From Nocardioides xinjiangensis (GTDB lineage: Bacteria > Actinomycetota > Actinomycetes > Propionibacteriales > Nocardioidaceae): a DNA stretch of 64,000 nucleotides. Shown piece after piece: positions 42,192 to 51,169 of the stretch. The notes under the pieces were generated by a model. That model did not search any database. It was not told where the DNA came from and saw nothing but the letters and a program-made list of their open reading frames with translations. The stretch covers positions 310,001-374,000 of the forward strand of contig NZ_JAFMSY010000001.1 in NCBI RefSeq assembly GCF_017916455.1, given 5' to 3'. How positions within the stretch are numbered: the first letter of the stretch is position 1; each line of letters begins with the position of its first letter. Position numbers and translations under genes: made by a program.

Positions 42192-43433
42192 TCAGGCGGT
42201 GATGACGCCCAGCAGCGCCGAGGCGGGCACGACGCGTGCGCCCTCGCGTCCCACGTCGCGTGCGACGGCCTGGTCGCCCGTCACGACCACGACGACCCGG
42301 CCGCGCGGCTCGGCGGCGACGAGCTGGCGGATCACGTCGTCGGCGATGACGCCCTCCGGGCTGAAGACGACGCGGACCCCGCGCGGGGCGGGCATGGCCG
42401 TCCGTGTCGTGGATCCGGCCGCGTCGAAGACGACCGTGGTCTCCGCCCCGGACCTGGCCACGAGGGGTCCGAGCGCGGAGACCAGCCGGCTGCGCTGGGC
42501 CTCGAGGCTGGCGGTGGGCCACGCCTCCTTCGTGACGTTGTAGCCGTCGATGACCAGGCGGGCGCGCGGCATGGCGAGGGTCTGCTCCAGCAGGGCGGGC
42601 GTCGCGGGCGCGCTCGAGGTCGGGGCGGCGTCGATGCCGGCGAGCTCGGCCTCGACGGCGTCCGCGGGCGCACCGCTCACGGCGGGGAGGGCGAGCTCAC
42701 GGCGCAGGCCCGTCGCGGCGTCGACGACCGCGTCGAGCAGCAGCCGGGCCCGGATGCTGGCTGCCTCGCGCTCGGAGCGTGCGTCGCGACGGGTGGCGGC
42801 GAGACCGGACTCCGCCTCCTCGAGCTGCGCACGCAGCCGGCGTACGTCGGCCTCCGCGGTTCGGGTAGCGGTCTCGGCAGTGGCCAGCGCCGCGTCACGC
42901 GCGGCGCGGGCGGTGTCGCGCTCCTCCTCGGCGGCACGGAGCACGCCCCGCGCCTCCCCCAGTCGCTGCCGCAGCACCTTGTGCTCCGCCCGCACACGGT
43001 CGAGCTCCTCGCGGTGCTCCGCGCGCAGCGTCGCCAGCTCCGCCTGGAGCGAGGCGACCTGGGCGGCCAGCCTGGCCAGCTCGGCCTGGGCGCGGTCGTC
43101 GCGGACCTCGTCGTCGCCGAGCGAGTCCACGGCCTCCGAGACGACGGATTCCCAGCCCTCCTCCCTGGTCAGCCAGGCGCGGGCCGCGGCATCGAGGCTG
43201 TCGCCGGCGGCCGGCGGCACGGCGGCGACCTGCACGCCGGCGTGCTCGCGGAACACGTCGTCCTCCAGGGCGGCCCAGATCGCCGACGCGCCGAGCCGCG
43301 CGCGTCGCGCCGGCGCGAAGCCGGCGACCTTGCGCAGCGACGGCGGGACGGGCGTGACCGAGGGCAGCACGGCCGAGACCAGCGCGACCACCCGGAGGCG
43401 GAGCCGCTCCGGCAGGGGCGCGGGCTCGCTCAC
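42192..43433 (-). CDS. NYN-domain (YacP-like) RNA-binding or nuclease protein
   Basis: The 413-residue protein has an N-terminal helical region (1-100), a long Ala/Arg/Glu coiled coil (about 110-230) and a C-terminal NYN domain (about 285-413). The latter starts ARLVIDGYNVTKEAWP and contains VVFDAAG and VVVVTGDQAVARDVGREGARVVPASALL. The acidic residues of DGYN, FDAAG and TGDQA fit the PIN-like metal site. It probably cuts or binds RNA in the cytosol. The GTG start follows the preceding gene by 10 bp. Confidence 0.88.
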   Translation of the reverse strand: MSEPAPLPERLRLRVVALVSAVLPSVTPVPPSLRKVAGFAPARRARLGASAIWAALEDDVFREHAGVQVAAVPPAAGDSLDAAARAWLTREEGWESVVSEAVDSLGDDEVRDDRAQAELARLAAQVASLQAELATLRAEHREELDRVRAEHKVLRQRLGEARGVLRAAEEERDTARAARDAALATAETATRTAEADVRRLRAQLEEAESGLAATRRDARSEREAASIRARLLLDAVVDAATGLRRELALPAVSGAPADAVEAELAGIDAAPTSSAPATPALLEQTLAMPRARLVIDGYNVTKEAWPTASLEAQRSRLVSALGPLVARSGAETTVVFDAAGSTTRTAMPAPRGVRVVFSPEGVIADDVIRQLVAAEPRGRVVVVVTGDQAVARDVGREGARVVPASALLGVITA

Positions 43434-43443
43434 CGACGTGCCG

Positions 43444-43719
43444 TCATCCGGCGGCCGGGTCGCCGGCGGTGTCGGCCGAGGCCCGGTCGACGACCTCGAT
43501 GGCGTCCGCGCGACCGCACCAGCGACACGAGACCGACTCCACGTCCTCGGAGCGCAGGGTCTCCTCCTCCACCTGGTGCTCCCCGGCGAGGTCGAAGTGC
43601 CAGTACTCGGTGGTGCGCCGGGTGCGCGTCACGTCGAAGCGGGTGAGGTTGCCGCAGCCGGCGCACCGCCACCGCTCGCCGGCGCCGGGAACGCGGGGGT
43701 CTGCGGTCTGGTCGGGCAC
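43444..43719 (-). CDS. Small zinc-finger-like protein, unknown function
   Basis: The 91-residue protein has two CxxC pairs, WRCAGCGN near 19 and VSCRWCGRADAI near 65, which could form one zinc ribbon around a beta region. The start has AGGAG 7 nt upstream. It is the first gene of a minus-strand run with the NYN and Cys-rich genes, suggesting a shared nucleic-acid role (inference). Confidence 0.72.
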   Translation of the reverse strand: MPDQTADPRVPGAGERWRCAGCGNLTRFDVTRTRRTTEYWHFDLAGEHQVEEETLRSEDVESVSCRWCGRADAIEVVDRASADTAGDPAAG

Positions 43720-43840
43720 GGGCGCTCCTGGGGGCTCGGGGGTCAGGGGTTGCGGGGGGGCTGGCGGGTCGGTGGCGCCCGCAGCGGGCAGGCGGTCAGC
43801 GTAGTCCGCGTGCCACCGCGCCGATGTCGGATCCCACGTC

Positions 43841-43846
43841 TAGCGT
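43841..43846 (+). promoter_or_regulatory. -10 box of DEDD exonuclease gene
   Basis: TAGCGT precedes the ATG at 43855 by 8 nt. Without a Shine-Dalgarno sequence the transcript is leaderless or nearly so. Confidence 0.4.
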
Positions 43847-43854
43847 CGTCGGAC

Positions 43855-45645
43855 ATGAGCACCACCGCCCACCGACCAGCGCGCGGGACGTCCCGCTGGG
43901 AGGCCCAGCGCAGCTTCGACGAGCTGGGGCGGCCGCTGCGCGACCTCACCTTCTGCGTGGTGGACCTCGAGACGACGGGCGGATCGGCGCAGGGCGGGTC
44001 GATGATCACCGAGATCGGCGCGGTGAAGGTGCGCGGGGGCAAGGTGCTCGGTGAGTTCCAGACGCTCGTCAACCCGCACACCGAGATCCCGCCGTTCATC
44101 GCGGTGCTCACCGGCATCAGCAACTCGATGGTCCACGACGCACCGCCGATCGAGTCGGCCCTCCCGGCCTTCCTGGAGTTCGCCGCGGGCTGCGTGCTGG
44201 TCGCCCACAATGCGCCCTTCGATGTCGGGTTCCTCCAGCACTTCGCCCGTGAGCAGGGTCGCCCGTGGCCCCGGTTCGAGGTCCTCGACACCGCCAAGCT
44301 GGCCCGCCGCGTGATCACCCGTGACGACGCGCCCAACTGCAAGCTCGCCACGCTGGCCCGCGTCTTCAGCTCCGCGACCACCCCCGACCACCGCGCGCTG
44401 ACCGACGCGCGCGCGACCGTCGACGTCCTCCACGGCCTGATGGAGCGGCTGGGCGGCCTGGGCGTGCACACGCTCGAGGAGCTGCAGACCTTTTCCGCGC
44501 GCGTCAGCACCGCCCAGCGGCGCAAGCGCCACCTCGCGGAGGGACTTCCGCACGCGCCGGGCGTCTACCTCTTCCGCGACGACCGCTCGCGCGTGCTCTA
44601 CGTCGGCACCTCCCGCGACCTGCGCACCCGCGTGCGGACCTACTTCACCGCCTCGGAGACCCGCTCGCGGATGGGCGAGATGGTCGGACTGGCCAGCTCG
44701 GTCACCGGCATCGAGTGCGCGACCCCGCTCGAGGCGGAGGTGCGCGAGCTGCGGCTGATCGCCGAGCACAAGCCCAAGTACAACCGGCGCTCCCGGTTCC
44801 CCGAGAAGGTCCACTTCCTCAAGCTCACGCGGGAGGCCTGGCCCCGCCTGTCGCTCGTGCGCACCGTGCTCGACGACGATGCCGACTACCTCGGGCCCTT
44901 CTCGTCGAGGAAGACCGCGGAGAAGTGCTTGGCCGCGCTCCACGAGACCTTCCCGGTCCGGCAGTGCAGCGGCCGCCTCCCCCGGGTCCCGTCGGGCTCC
45001 GCTTGCGCGCTGGCCGAGATGGATCGCTGCCTCGCACCGTGCGACGGCTCGACCGACGCCTCCACCTATGCCGCCGTCGTGCGCCAGCTGCGCGACACGC
45101 TGCTGCGCAGCCCGCAGGAGGTGGTTGAGACGATCAACCGGCGGATGACCGCCCTGGCCGACCGGGAGCGCTTCGAGGAGGCGGGTGTCCACCGCGACCG
45201 GCTCGCCACCTTCGTCCGGGCCGCGGCCCGCACCCAGCGCCTCTCGGCGCTCACCCGCTGCCGGGAGATCGTCGCCGCACGGCGCGAGGACGACGGCCGG
45301 TGGTCGGTGCACGTGGTGCGCCACGGCCGGCTGGCCGCGGCAGGCGTCATCCCTCCCGGGGCGGACGCCCACCAGTACGTCCGCGAGCTCACCGCCGCCG
45401 CCGAGACCGTCGCCGGTGCCCCCGGCCCGGTCCCGGCCGCCACCGCCGAGGAGTCGGAGAAGATCCTGCGCTGGCTGGAGTCACCCGGCGTGCGCCTGGT
45501 CGACGTCGAGGGCGAGTGGACCTGCCCGCTGGGCGGCGCGGCGCGGCACCTCGCCGTCTACGACGCGGTGAACCAGTCCCGGCTCTCCCTGGTCCCCTTC
45601 GACGAGCACCGGCTGCCCTCCCCGGTGCACCGGCCGGTGCGGTGA
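43855..45645 (+). CDS. DEDD exonuclease fused to UvrC-like GIY-YIG domain
   Basis: The 596-residue protein has an N-terminal DnaQ-like 3'-5' exonuclease (about 25-195) with VVDLETTG (Exo I), VAHNAPFDVGFL (Exo II) and DHRALTDARATVDVL (Exo III, DEDDh). A GIY-YIG nuclease domain (about 215-300) follows, with PGVYLFRDDRSRVLYVGTS and EVRELRLIAEHKPKYNRR, and then a UvrC-like middle and UVR-like ERFEEAGVHRDRL helix pair. The UvrC RNase H-like half is missing. It resembles Rv2191 and E. coli Cho-type nucleases. It probably acts in DNA repair. Confidence 0.92.
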   Translation: MSTTAHRPARGTSRWEAQRSFDELGRPLRDLTFCVVDLETTGGSAQGGSMITEIGAVKVRGGKVLGEFQTLVNPHTEIPPFIAVLTGISNSMVHDAPPIESALPAFLEFAAGCVLVAHNAPFDVGFLQHFAREQGRPWPRFEVLDTAKLARRVITRDDAPNCKLATLARVFSSATTPDHRALTDARATVDVLHGLMERLGGLGVHTLEELQTFSARVSTAQRRKRHLAEGLPHAPGVYLFRDDRSRVLYVGTSRDLRTRVRTYFTASETRSRMGEMVGLASSVTGIECATPLEAEVRELRLIAEHKPKYNRRSRFPEKVHFLKLTREAWPRLSLVRTVLDDDADYLGPFSSRKTAEKCLAALHETFPVRQCSGRLPRVPSGSACALAEMDRCLAPCDGSTDASTYAAVVRQLRDTLLRSPQEVVETINRRMTALADRERFEEAGVHRDRLATFVRAAARTQRLSALTRCREIVAARREDDGRWSVHVVRHGRLAAAGVIPPGADAHQYVRELTAAAETVAGAPGPVPAATAEESEKILRWLESPGVRLVDVEGEWTCPLGGAARHLAVYDAVNQSRLSLVPFDEHRLPSPVHRPVR

Positions 45646-45652
45646 AGGTCCC

Positions 45653-45931
45653 TCAGTCGAGGCCGATGCTGAACGCCGACTCCAGGTCGTGCTGGGAGTA
45701 GGTGCGGAAGGCGATGTGCGTTTCGGTCTCGGTGACGCCCGCCACCTTGTTCAGCCGGTCCGCCACCACCGATGCGACCTCCTCGTGCTCGCGCACCCGC
45801 ACCAGCGCGATCAGGTCGATCTGGCCGGTCACCGAGTAGACCTCGCTGACCCCGTCGAGCGACGCGATCGCCTCGGCGACCTCGGGGATGCGCGCGACGT
45901 CGGCCTTGACGAAGACGATGGCGGTGATCAT
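45653..45931 (-). CDS. Lrp/AsnC ligand-binding domain protein (no HTH)
   Basis: The 92-residue protein is only the RAM/AsnC effector domain: MITAIVFVKADVARIPEVAEAI, then YSVTGQIDLIALVRVREHEEV and THIAFRTYSQHDL. The DNA-binding domain of full Lrp proteins is absent. Such stand-alone domains form oligomers that bind amino acids and may modulate other proteins. The ATG is supported by a -10 box 6 nt upstream. It is convergent with the exonuclease gene, 7 bp apart. Confidence 0.9.
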   Translation of the reverse strand: MITAIVFVKADVARIPEVAEAIASLDGVSEVYSVTGQIDLIALVRVREHEEVASVVADRLNKVAGVTETETHIAFRTYSQHDLESAFSIGLD

Positions 45932-45937
45932 GACGTC

Positions 45938-45943
45938 ACCGTA
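45938..45943 (-). promoter_or_regulatory. -10 box of AsnC-domain gene (leaderless)
   Basis: On the minus strand TACGGT precedes the ATG at 45931 by 6 nt. Confidence 0.5.
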
Positions 45944-46087
45944 GCGCTCCGGGCCGGCTCCACCACCTCGTGACCGATCGGGCGCACCTCCTGGTCATTT
46001 CTGACCAAGCGGGGCCATTTCGGCACGGTGGGCGGGCTGCAGGCCATACCGTGGCGCGTCTGCGTCACACACGAGGGGACCGTCCGG

Positions 46088-48952
46088 ATGTCACACACTG
46101 TTACTCGTATCGGGGTCGCCAGCGCGCTGGCTCTGGTCGTCACGACAATGACCGCGCCGGCGGCCGGCGCTGCCGTCGCTGCACCGTCCGGTCTGTCCGC
46201 CGGCCCAGAGGGAGCAAGCATCCCGGCACTGGCCTGGTCGCCCGTCGCCGGAGCGACCAGCTACCAGGTGCAGGTCGACAACGACAGCAGGTTCGGCTCG
46301 CCCGAGCTCAACCTCAGCACGGTGAACTATCGCGCGACTCCTACGACTGCACTCCGGTCCGGCACCCAGTTCTGGCGCGTGCGCGCCGTTAAGGGCACCG
46401 ATACCTCACCCTGGCGCGAGGGCAACCCGATCGCTGTATCGCCAGTGAACGTGCCGGTTCCGGTGTCCCCCCCGCCGGGCGCCGACCTGGCGCAGCCGAG
46501 CAGCCCGCCGCTGCTTCAATGGCACGGCAGTCCCGGCGCCACGTCGTACACGGTCGAGGTGGACGGTGATTCGGACTTCGTCGGGTCGAAGTCCTACTCC
46601 ACGAAGTCCACAAGCTTGGTAGTGCCTGACCCGCTCTTTGCGGGCGACTGGTTCTGGCGCGTCACCGCAGTCAAGAGATCGGGCCTGGTGTCACTGCCAT
46701 CGCAGGCGATCACCTTCAACGTGCTCCCTCTGGCCCAGCCCGTTCTGATCCACCCGGCGGACAGCGTGGAGACCAAGGTCGGGGACGTGGTTGTGGACTG
46801 GGCCCCCGTCCCTGGCGCTCGGTCGTATGACGTGCAGATCTCCGACGGCCCGACCTTCGACCCGGCGACGACGACGTCGGCGACCGGCGTGCAGAGCACT
46901 CGCTACTCCCCCAGGACCACGCTCAACAACGACCAGTTCTGGTGGCGCGTGCGCGCCGTGGACCTCAACGGTCAGGCGACCGAGTGGTCCACCACCAACT
47001 TCGGATTCAACCGCGTGTGGGAGGACCAGGTGCAGCCTGTCTACCCGACGGGTTCGCCCAGGCTCCCACCCACGCTTAACGAGACGCAACAGAAGTACCA
47101 GTGGACGCCGGTGCCAAAGGCCACCAGCTACCAGCTGTGGGTGGGGAACAACGAGAACTTCTCGCCCGGGACCTTCACCATCTGTGAGGTCGTGGGTACC
47201 ACATATGCGCCGAGGAGCTCCAGCGACTGCGGTTATCGTTCGTCGCCGGCCGTGACCTACTGGAAGGTGCGCCCGCTGGACAAGCCGTACGACCGCGACG
47301 GGCTGCCAGGACAGCTTTTCTCCCCGACTCAAGCATTCGTGTGGAGCGGCCCAGCACCCAACTCAGCGTTCGTCGACTTCGACGTGACTGGACTCAAGGT
47401 CTCCGTCAACGCCAACGGGTCCGGCTGCTCAACTGCGATCTGCGACGGCTTGCCTTCCAACCCGGTGCTGTCCTGGGATCCCAAGCCGGGCATCAGCAGG
47501 TACTTGGTTTACATCGGCCAGGACAGCAAGTTCACCACTTCTGTCTTGGCTTCGAGGAGCGTGCCGATCAGCACCAGCAACACGATGTTGACCCTCGAGG
47601 TGGGCGACCAGATGTCATCGCTTCCCGACAGCTCCGCCGGGCAGGCCTATCACTGGCACGTCCGCGCCTGTAGGACAACGTCCGACTGCGGTCCCGACCC
47701 CCTGTCGTCCGCCGTCCCGTTGCACACCAAGTCGTTCCGCAAGGTGTCACCACCGGTGACGTTCGACACCGTTCCGTACCCCGACACCGGGTCCGGCACT
47801 GAGGTCACCTTCAACTGGGACGACTACCACGCGGACAACCAAGCCATGGCCTGGCTCGGCGAGAAGTCCAACCAGTCCGCCAAGACCTACCGAATCCAGG
47901 TGGACAACGAGCCGTCGTTCCAGGCCCCACTTCTGGACGACCAAGTTGTCGACCAGACGACCTACACCGCGGTCGACCGGCTGTACCCGGAGGGCACCCT
48001 CTTCTGGCGCGTGCAGGCGCGGGATGACGAGGACAACGGGCTCACTTGGTCGGCCGTCCAAAGCCTCGTCAAGGCCAGCCCGCCGGTGCAGCCGGAGTCC
48101 CCGGACAACCGCGCGACCACTTCCGGGACGGTGCCACTCCGGTGGGCACCCCAGGCGTTCGCTGCCAGCTACACCGTTGAGGTCTACAAGAACAACGATC
48201 GGTCGTTCTCAGCTGCGAACCGCCTGTTCGCAGCCACCGTCAAGACACCCGCATACGCGTGGACCGAGCCGATCCCCGCAGACCCCACGCCCTACGTCTG
48301 GCGGGTGCGACGAACCGACGCGGACGGAAATCCTGGCCCGTGGTCTGCCCCCTCCCAGTTCACGTCGTTGGGCGCAGCACCCGTCCTCACGTCCCCCGCC
48401 AACGGATCCTGGCAGCCGGGTGCGGGCACCTTGTTCGCCTGGACCGACGTTCCCGGTGCGGGGAGCTACTCCCTCACCGCAACGAGCGGCAGTGGATCCC
48501 GCCTGGCGAGCGTCACGACGACCGGCAACGCCTATGCCACCACGAAGGCGATCCCCACCGGCAGCTACACCTGGAACGTCACTGCACTGGACGCAGCCGG
48601 CAGGACGCTGGGGACCAGCGCCACTGGGAGCTTCCGGGTCGACGGGACCGCTCCGAGGGTGACGTCGATGAGGCCGTCCGGCTCCAGCAAGCCGTCGTCG
48701 GTCTTCGTCGTGAAATTCAGTGAGCGCGTCACAGGCGTCAGTGGCAAGACGATCAAGCTGTACCTGAAAGGCAAGAAGAAGCCGCTCAAGGCGAGGGTGG
48801 TAGTCAAGGCGGGACTCAAGGCGACGATCAAACCGAAGACCAAGCTCCGGAACGGCAAGACCTATTCCCTCAAGTTCGCCGAGACCAGGATCAGGGACGA
48901 GGCCGGCAACGCCCTCGTCAAGCCGGGCCAGTGGACGGTGAAGGTCAAGTAG
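46088..48952 (+). CDS. Large secreted protein of fibronectin III-like modules
   Basis: The 954-residue protein has a signal peptide (cleavage likely in AAGAAVA near 28). About eight modules of about 90-120 residues follow. Each pairs a strand such as ATSYQVQVDNDSRF, ATSYTVEVDGDSDF, ARSYDVQISDGPTF or AKTYRIQVDNEPSF with a later FWRVRAV-type strand. A last domain (about 855-954) resembles a bacterial Ig-like (SbsA/Big_5 type) fold rich in Lys. No catalytic motif or sorting signal is seen. It is probably a surface adhesin or matrix protein. The ATG has GAGGGG upstream. Confidence 0.82.
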   Translation: MSHTVTRIGVASALALVVTTMTAPAAGAAVAAPSGLSAGPEGASIPALAWSPVAGATSYQVQVDNDSRFGSPELNLSTVNYRATPTTALRSGTQFWRVRAVKGTDTSPWREGNPIAVSPVNVPVPVSPPPGADLAQPSSPPLLQWHGSPGATSYTVEVDGDSDFVGSKSYSTKSTSLVVPDPLFAGDWFWRVTAVKRSGLVSLPSQAITFNVLPLAQPVLIHPADSVETKVGDVVVDWAPVPGARSYDVQISDGPTFDPATTTSATGVQSTRYSPRTTLNNDQFWWRVRAVDLNGQATEWSTTNFGFNRVWEDQVQPVYPTGSPRLPPTLNETQQKYQWTPVPKATSYQLWVGNNENFSPGTFTICEVVGTTYAPRSSSDCGYRSSPAVTYWKVRPLDKPYDRDGLPGQLFSPTQAFVWSGPAPNSAFVDFDVTGLKVSVNANGSGCSTAICDGLPSNPVLSWDPKPGISRYLVYIGQDSKFTTSVLASRSVPISTSNTMLTLEVGDQMSSLPDSSAGQAYHWHVRACRTTSDCGPDPLSSAVPLHTKSFRKVSPPVTFDTVPYPDTGSGTEVTFNWDDYHADNQAMAWLGEKSNQSAKTYRIQVDNEPSFQAPLLDDQVVDQTTYTAVDRLYPEGTLFWRVQARDDEDNGLTWSAVQSLVKASPPVQPESPDNRATTSGTVPLRWAPQAFAASYTVEVYKNNDRSFSAANRLFAATVKTPAYAWTEPIPADPTPYVWRVRRTDADGNPGPWSAPSQFTSLGAAPVLTSPANGSWQPGAGTLFAWTDVPGAGSYSLTATSGSGSRLASVTTTGNAYATTKAIPTGSYTWNVTALDAAGRTLGTSATGSFRVDGTAPRVTSMRPSGSSKPSSVFVVKFSERVTGVSGKTIKLYLKGKKKPLKARVVVKAGLKATIKPKTKLRNGKTYSLKFAETRIRDEAGNALVKPGQWTVKVK

Positions 48953-48986
48953 CTCGAGATGGCTGTGGCCCGGCCACGGTGGGGGA

Positions 48987-48992
48987 TAGTCT
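48987..48992 (+). promoter_or_regulatory. -10 box of YgjV-like gene (leaderless)
   Basis: TAGTCT precedes the GTG at 48999 by 6 nt. Confidence 0.5.
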
Positions 48993-48998
48993 CCCGCC

Positions 48999-49625
48999 GT
49001 GACCTGGCTCGCCGACCACTGGCTCGACCTCCTCGGGTGGGGCGGCAGCGCCCTCCTGGTCTACTCCCTGCTCCAGGCCAGCGTGCTGCGGCTGCGCGTG
49101 CTCAACGCGGTCGCGTGCGTCATCCTGATCGTGTTCAACGCGATGCTGTCGGTGTGGCCGATGGTCGGCATGAACGTCGTGCTGGTCGCGATCAACGCCT
49201 GGTTCATCGTGCGGCTGCTCCGCGAGCGCCACGACGACTCGGTCTTCGAGGTGCTCGAGGTGGGTCCCGCCGACGAGTACCTCCGGCACACCCTGCGCGT
49301 GCACGGCGCCGACATCCTGCGCTTCAACCCGGACTTCGTGCACGACCCGGCGGGCACGCACGACGCGTTCCTCGTGCAGAAGGGCGACGAGACCGTCGGC
49401 GTGGTGCTGCTGCACACGGAAGGCGACACCGCCGAGGTGCTCCTCGACTACGTCACCCCCCGCTACCGGGACTTCTCGCCCGGCGAGTTCGTTTGGCGAC
49501 GCAGCAGCCTCCTCGGCGACCGGGGCATCCGGCGGGTGATCACCCCGCCCGGGATGGTGGGCGCCTACTACGACCGGCTCGGCTTCCGTCGCGAGGGCGA
49601 GTCCTACGTCCTCGAGGTCGCCTGA
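48999..49625 (+). CDS. YgjV-like membrane domain fused to a GNAT-like domain
   Basis: The 208-residue protein has three membrane helices in 1-75 (LLGWGGSALLVYSLLQASVLRLRVLN and NVVLVAINAWFIVRLL are YgjV-like). A soluble domain (80-208) looks like an acetyltransferase: DAFLVQKGDETVGVVLLHTEG, YVTPRYRDFSPGEFVW and PPGMVGAYYDRLGFRREGESYVLEV. The last segment matches the GNAT C-terminal strand (YYxxLGF). The acetyl-CoA loop is not clear, so activity is uncertain. Confidence 0.75.
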   Translation: MTWLADHWLDLLGWGGSALLVYSLLQASVLRLRVLNAVACVILIVFNAMLSVWPMVGMNVVLVAINAWFIVRLLRERHDDSVFEVLEVGPADEYLRHTLRVHGADILRFNPDFVHDPAGTHDAFLVQKGDETVGVVLLHTEGDTAEVLLDYVTPRYRDFSPGEFVWRRSSLLGDRGIRRVITPPGMVGAYYDRLGFRREGESYVLEVA

Positions 49626-49633
49626 CCGTCGGC

Positions 49634-50662
49634 TCAGGCCGAGCTGGCCGCCACCCACCGCTCGAGCACGGCGGCGGCGGCGCCGGAGTCGATCGACTCC
49701 TCCGCCCGCGCGAGCCCCACGGCCAGCGCGACGTCGACGTCGTCCTGAGGCGCACCGTGGACCGCGAGCGCGGCCCCGGCGTTGAGCACGACGGCGTCGC
49801 GGACCGGCCCCGTCTCGCCGGCCAGCACGTGACGTACGACGTCGGCGTTGTGCGACGCGTCCCCCCCGCGGAGGTCCTCGGTGGTCGCGCGGGCGAGGCC
49901 GAGCGACGCCGGGTCCACCGTGTGCTCCGTGACGTCGCCGCCGTAGACGCGCCACACGGTGGACGTGGTCGTCGTGGTCAGCTCGTCGAGGCCGTCGTCA
50001 CCGCGGAAGACCCACGCGTCGACGCCGCGCTGGGCGAGCACGCCGGCCATGACCGGGGCCATCCGGGCGTCGGCGCAGCCGATGGCCTGCGCCTGCGGGC
50101 GGGCCGGGTTGGTCAGCGGACCGAGGACGTTGAACGTCGTGGCGATGCCGAGCTCGCGGCGCGGCACCGCCGCGTGACGCATCGCGGGGTGGAAGGCGGC
50201 GGAGAAGCAGAAGGTGATCCCGGCCTCCTCGGCGACCTGCGCGACGTGCGCCGGCGCGAGGTCGAGGCGGATGCCCAGCGCCTCCAGCACGTCCGCGGAG
50301 CCGGACTGCGAGGAGGCCGAGCGGTTGCCGTGCTTGACCACCCGGGCGCCCGCGCCCGCGGCGACGATCGCGGACATCGTGGAGATGTTGACCGACATCG
50401 AGCGGTCCCCACCGGTGCCCACGACGTCCAGCAGCCGTCCCGGGACGGAGATCGGGTTCGCTGCGGCCAGCATGGCCGCCGCGATGCCGGACACCTCCTC
50501 GACCGTCTCGCCCTTGGCGCGCAGGGCCACGACGAAGCCGGCGAGCTGGACGGGGGTCGCCGCACCGGCGAACACCTCGTCCATCGCCCATCGCGCCTGC
50601 TCGGTCGTCAGGTCGCGCCCGGCGACCAGCGTGGAGAGGACGTCGGGCCAGGTGTGGGACAT
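49634..50662 (-). CDS. trpD: Anthranilate phosphoribosyltransferase
   Basis: The 342-residue protein has the phosphoribosyl loop [17 protein letters not shown] (about 79-95), [21 protein letters not shown] and [14 protein letters not shown], all characteristic of TrpD. It joins anthranilate with PRPP in tryptophan synthesis. Other trp genes are not nearby, which matches the lone trpD near ctaE in M. tuberculosis and Streptomyces. The ATG start has a -10 box 6 nt upstream. Confidence 0.95.
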   Translation of the reverse strand: MSHTWPDVLSTLVAGRDLTTEQARWAMDEVFAGAATPVQLAGFVVALRAKGETVEEVSGIAAAMLAAANPISVPGRLLDVVGTGGDRSMSVNISTMSAIVAAGAGARVVKHGNRSASSQSGSADVLEALGIRLDLAPAHVAQVAEEAGITFCFSAAFHPAMRHAAVPRRELGIATTFNVLGPLTNPARPQAQAIGCADARMAPVMAGVLAQRGVDAWVFRGDDGLDELTTTTTSTVWRVYGGDVTEHTVDPASLGLARATTEDLRGGDASHNADVVRHVLAGETGPVRDAVVLNAGAALAVHGAPQDDVDVALAVGLARAEESIDSGAAAAVLERWVAASSA

Positions 50663-50668
50663 GGGGTC

Positions 50669-50674
50669 AGGCTA
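50669..50674 (-). promoter_or_regulatory. -10 box of trpD (leaderless)
   Basis: On the minus strand TAGCCT precedes the ATG at 50662 by 6 nt. Confidence 0.5.
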
Positions 50675-50704
50675 GTGGCGCGGCGGCTGACCGCCCGCGG
50701 GGTG

Positions 50705-51130
50705 TCAGCTCGTGGCGGGGACCGTCGGGCGCAGCAGCGCGACGACCGCCTCGGCGAGCTGGATCGGGTCGATCGGGTGCGGGACCGCGGCCTCGGCGCG
50801 CGACCAGGTGGCGAGCCAGGCGTCCTGCGGCCGGCCGGTGAGCACGACGACCGGCGGGCACTTGTAGATCTCGTCCTTGAGCTGCTTGGCGATGCCCATG
50901 CCGCCGGCAGGGACCGCCTCGCCGTCGAGGATCGCGAGGCCGATGTCCCCGCGGTCCATGTTCTGCAGGACGACGGGCTCCGTGGCGACCTCGACGTACT
51001 GGAGCTCCGGGAGGTCGGGGTGCGGACGGCGACCGAGCGCGAGGATGACCTGCTGACGGGTGTTCACGTCGTCGCTGTAGACGAGGACCTTGATCGGACG
51101 GTCTGCGGGGGCGTCAGTCACGAAGGGCAT
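50705..51130 (-). CDS. Degenerate stand-alone receiver-like protein
   Basis: The 141-residue protein has the receiver fold pattern: IKVLVYSDDVNTRQQVILALG, GLAILDGEAVPAGGMGIAKQL, PPVVVLTGRPQDAWLATWS and AVPHPIDPIQLAEAVVALL. An Asp sits at the acceptor place (ILDGE), but the invariant Lys is replaced (PHPIDP), and no output domain follows. It is therefore likely a non-canonical regulator or scaffold. The ATG at 51130 was chosen; a GTG 36 nt upstream and another 9 nt downstream are alternatives. It lies between trpD and ctaG. Confidence 0.75.
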   Translation of the reverse strand: MPFVTDAPADRPIKVLVYSDDVNTRQQVILALGRRPHPDLPELQYVEVATEPVVLQNMDRGDIGLAILDGEAVPAGGMGIAKQLKDEIYKCPPVVVLTGRPQDAWLATWSRAEAAVPHPIDPIQLAEAVVALLRPTVPATS

Positions 51131-51169
51131 CGTAACCGTGGTCACCCCGCGGCCGCTGCGAGGCACACG

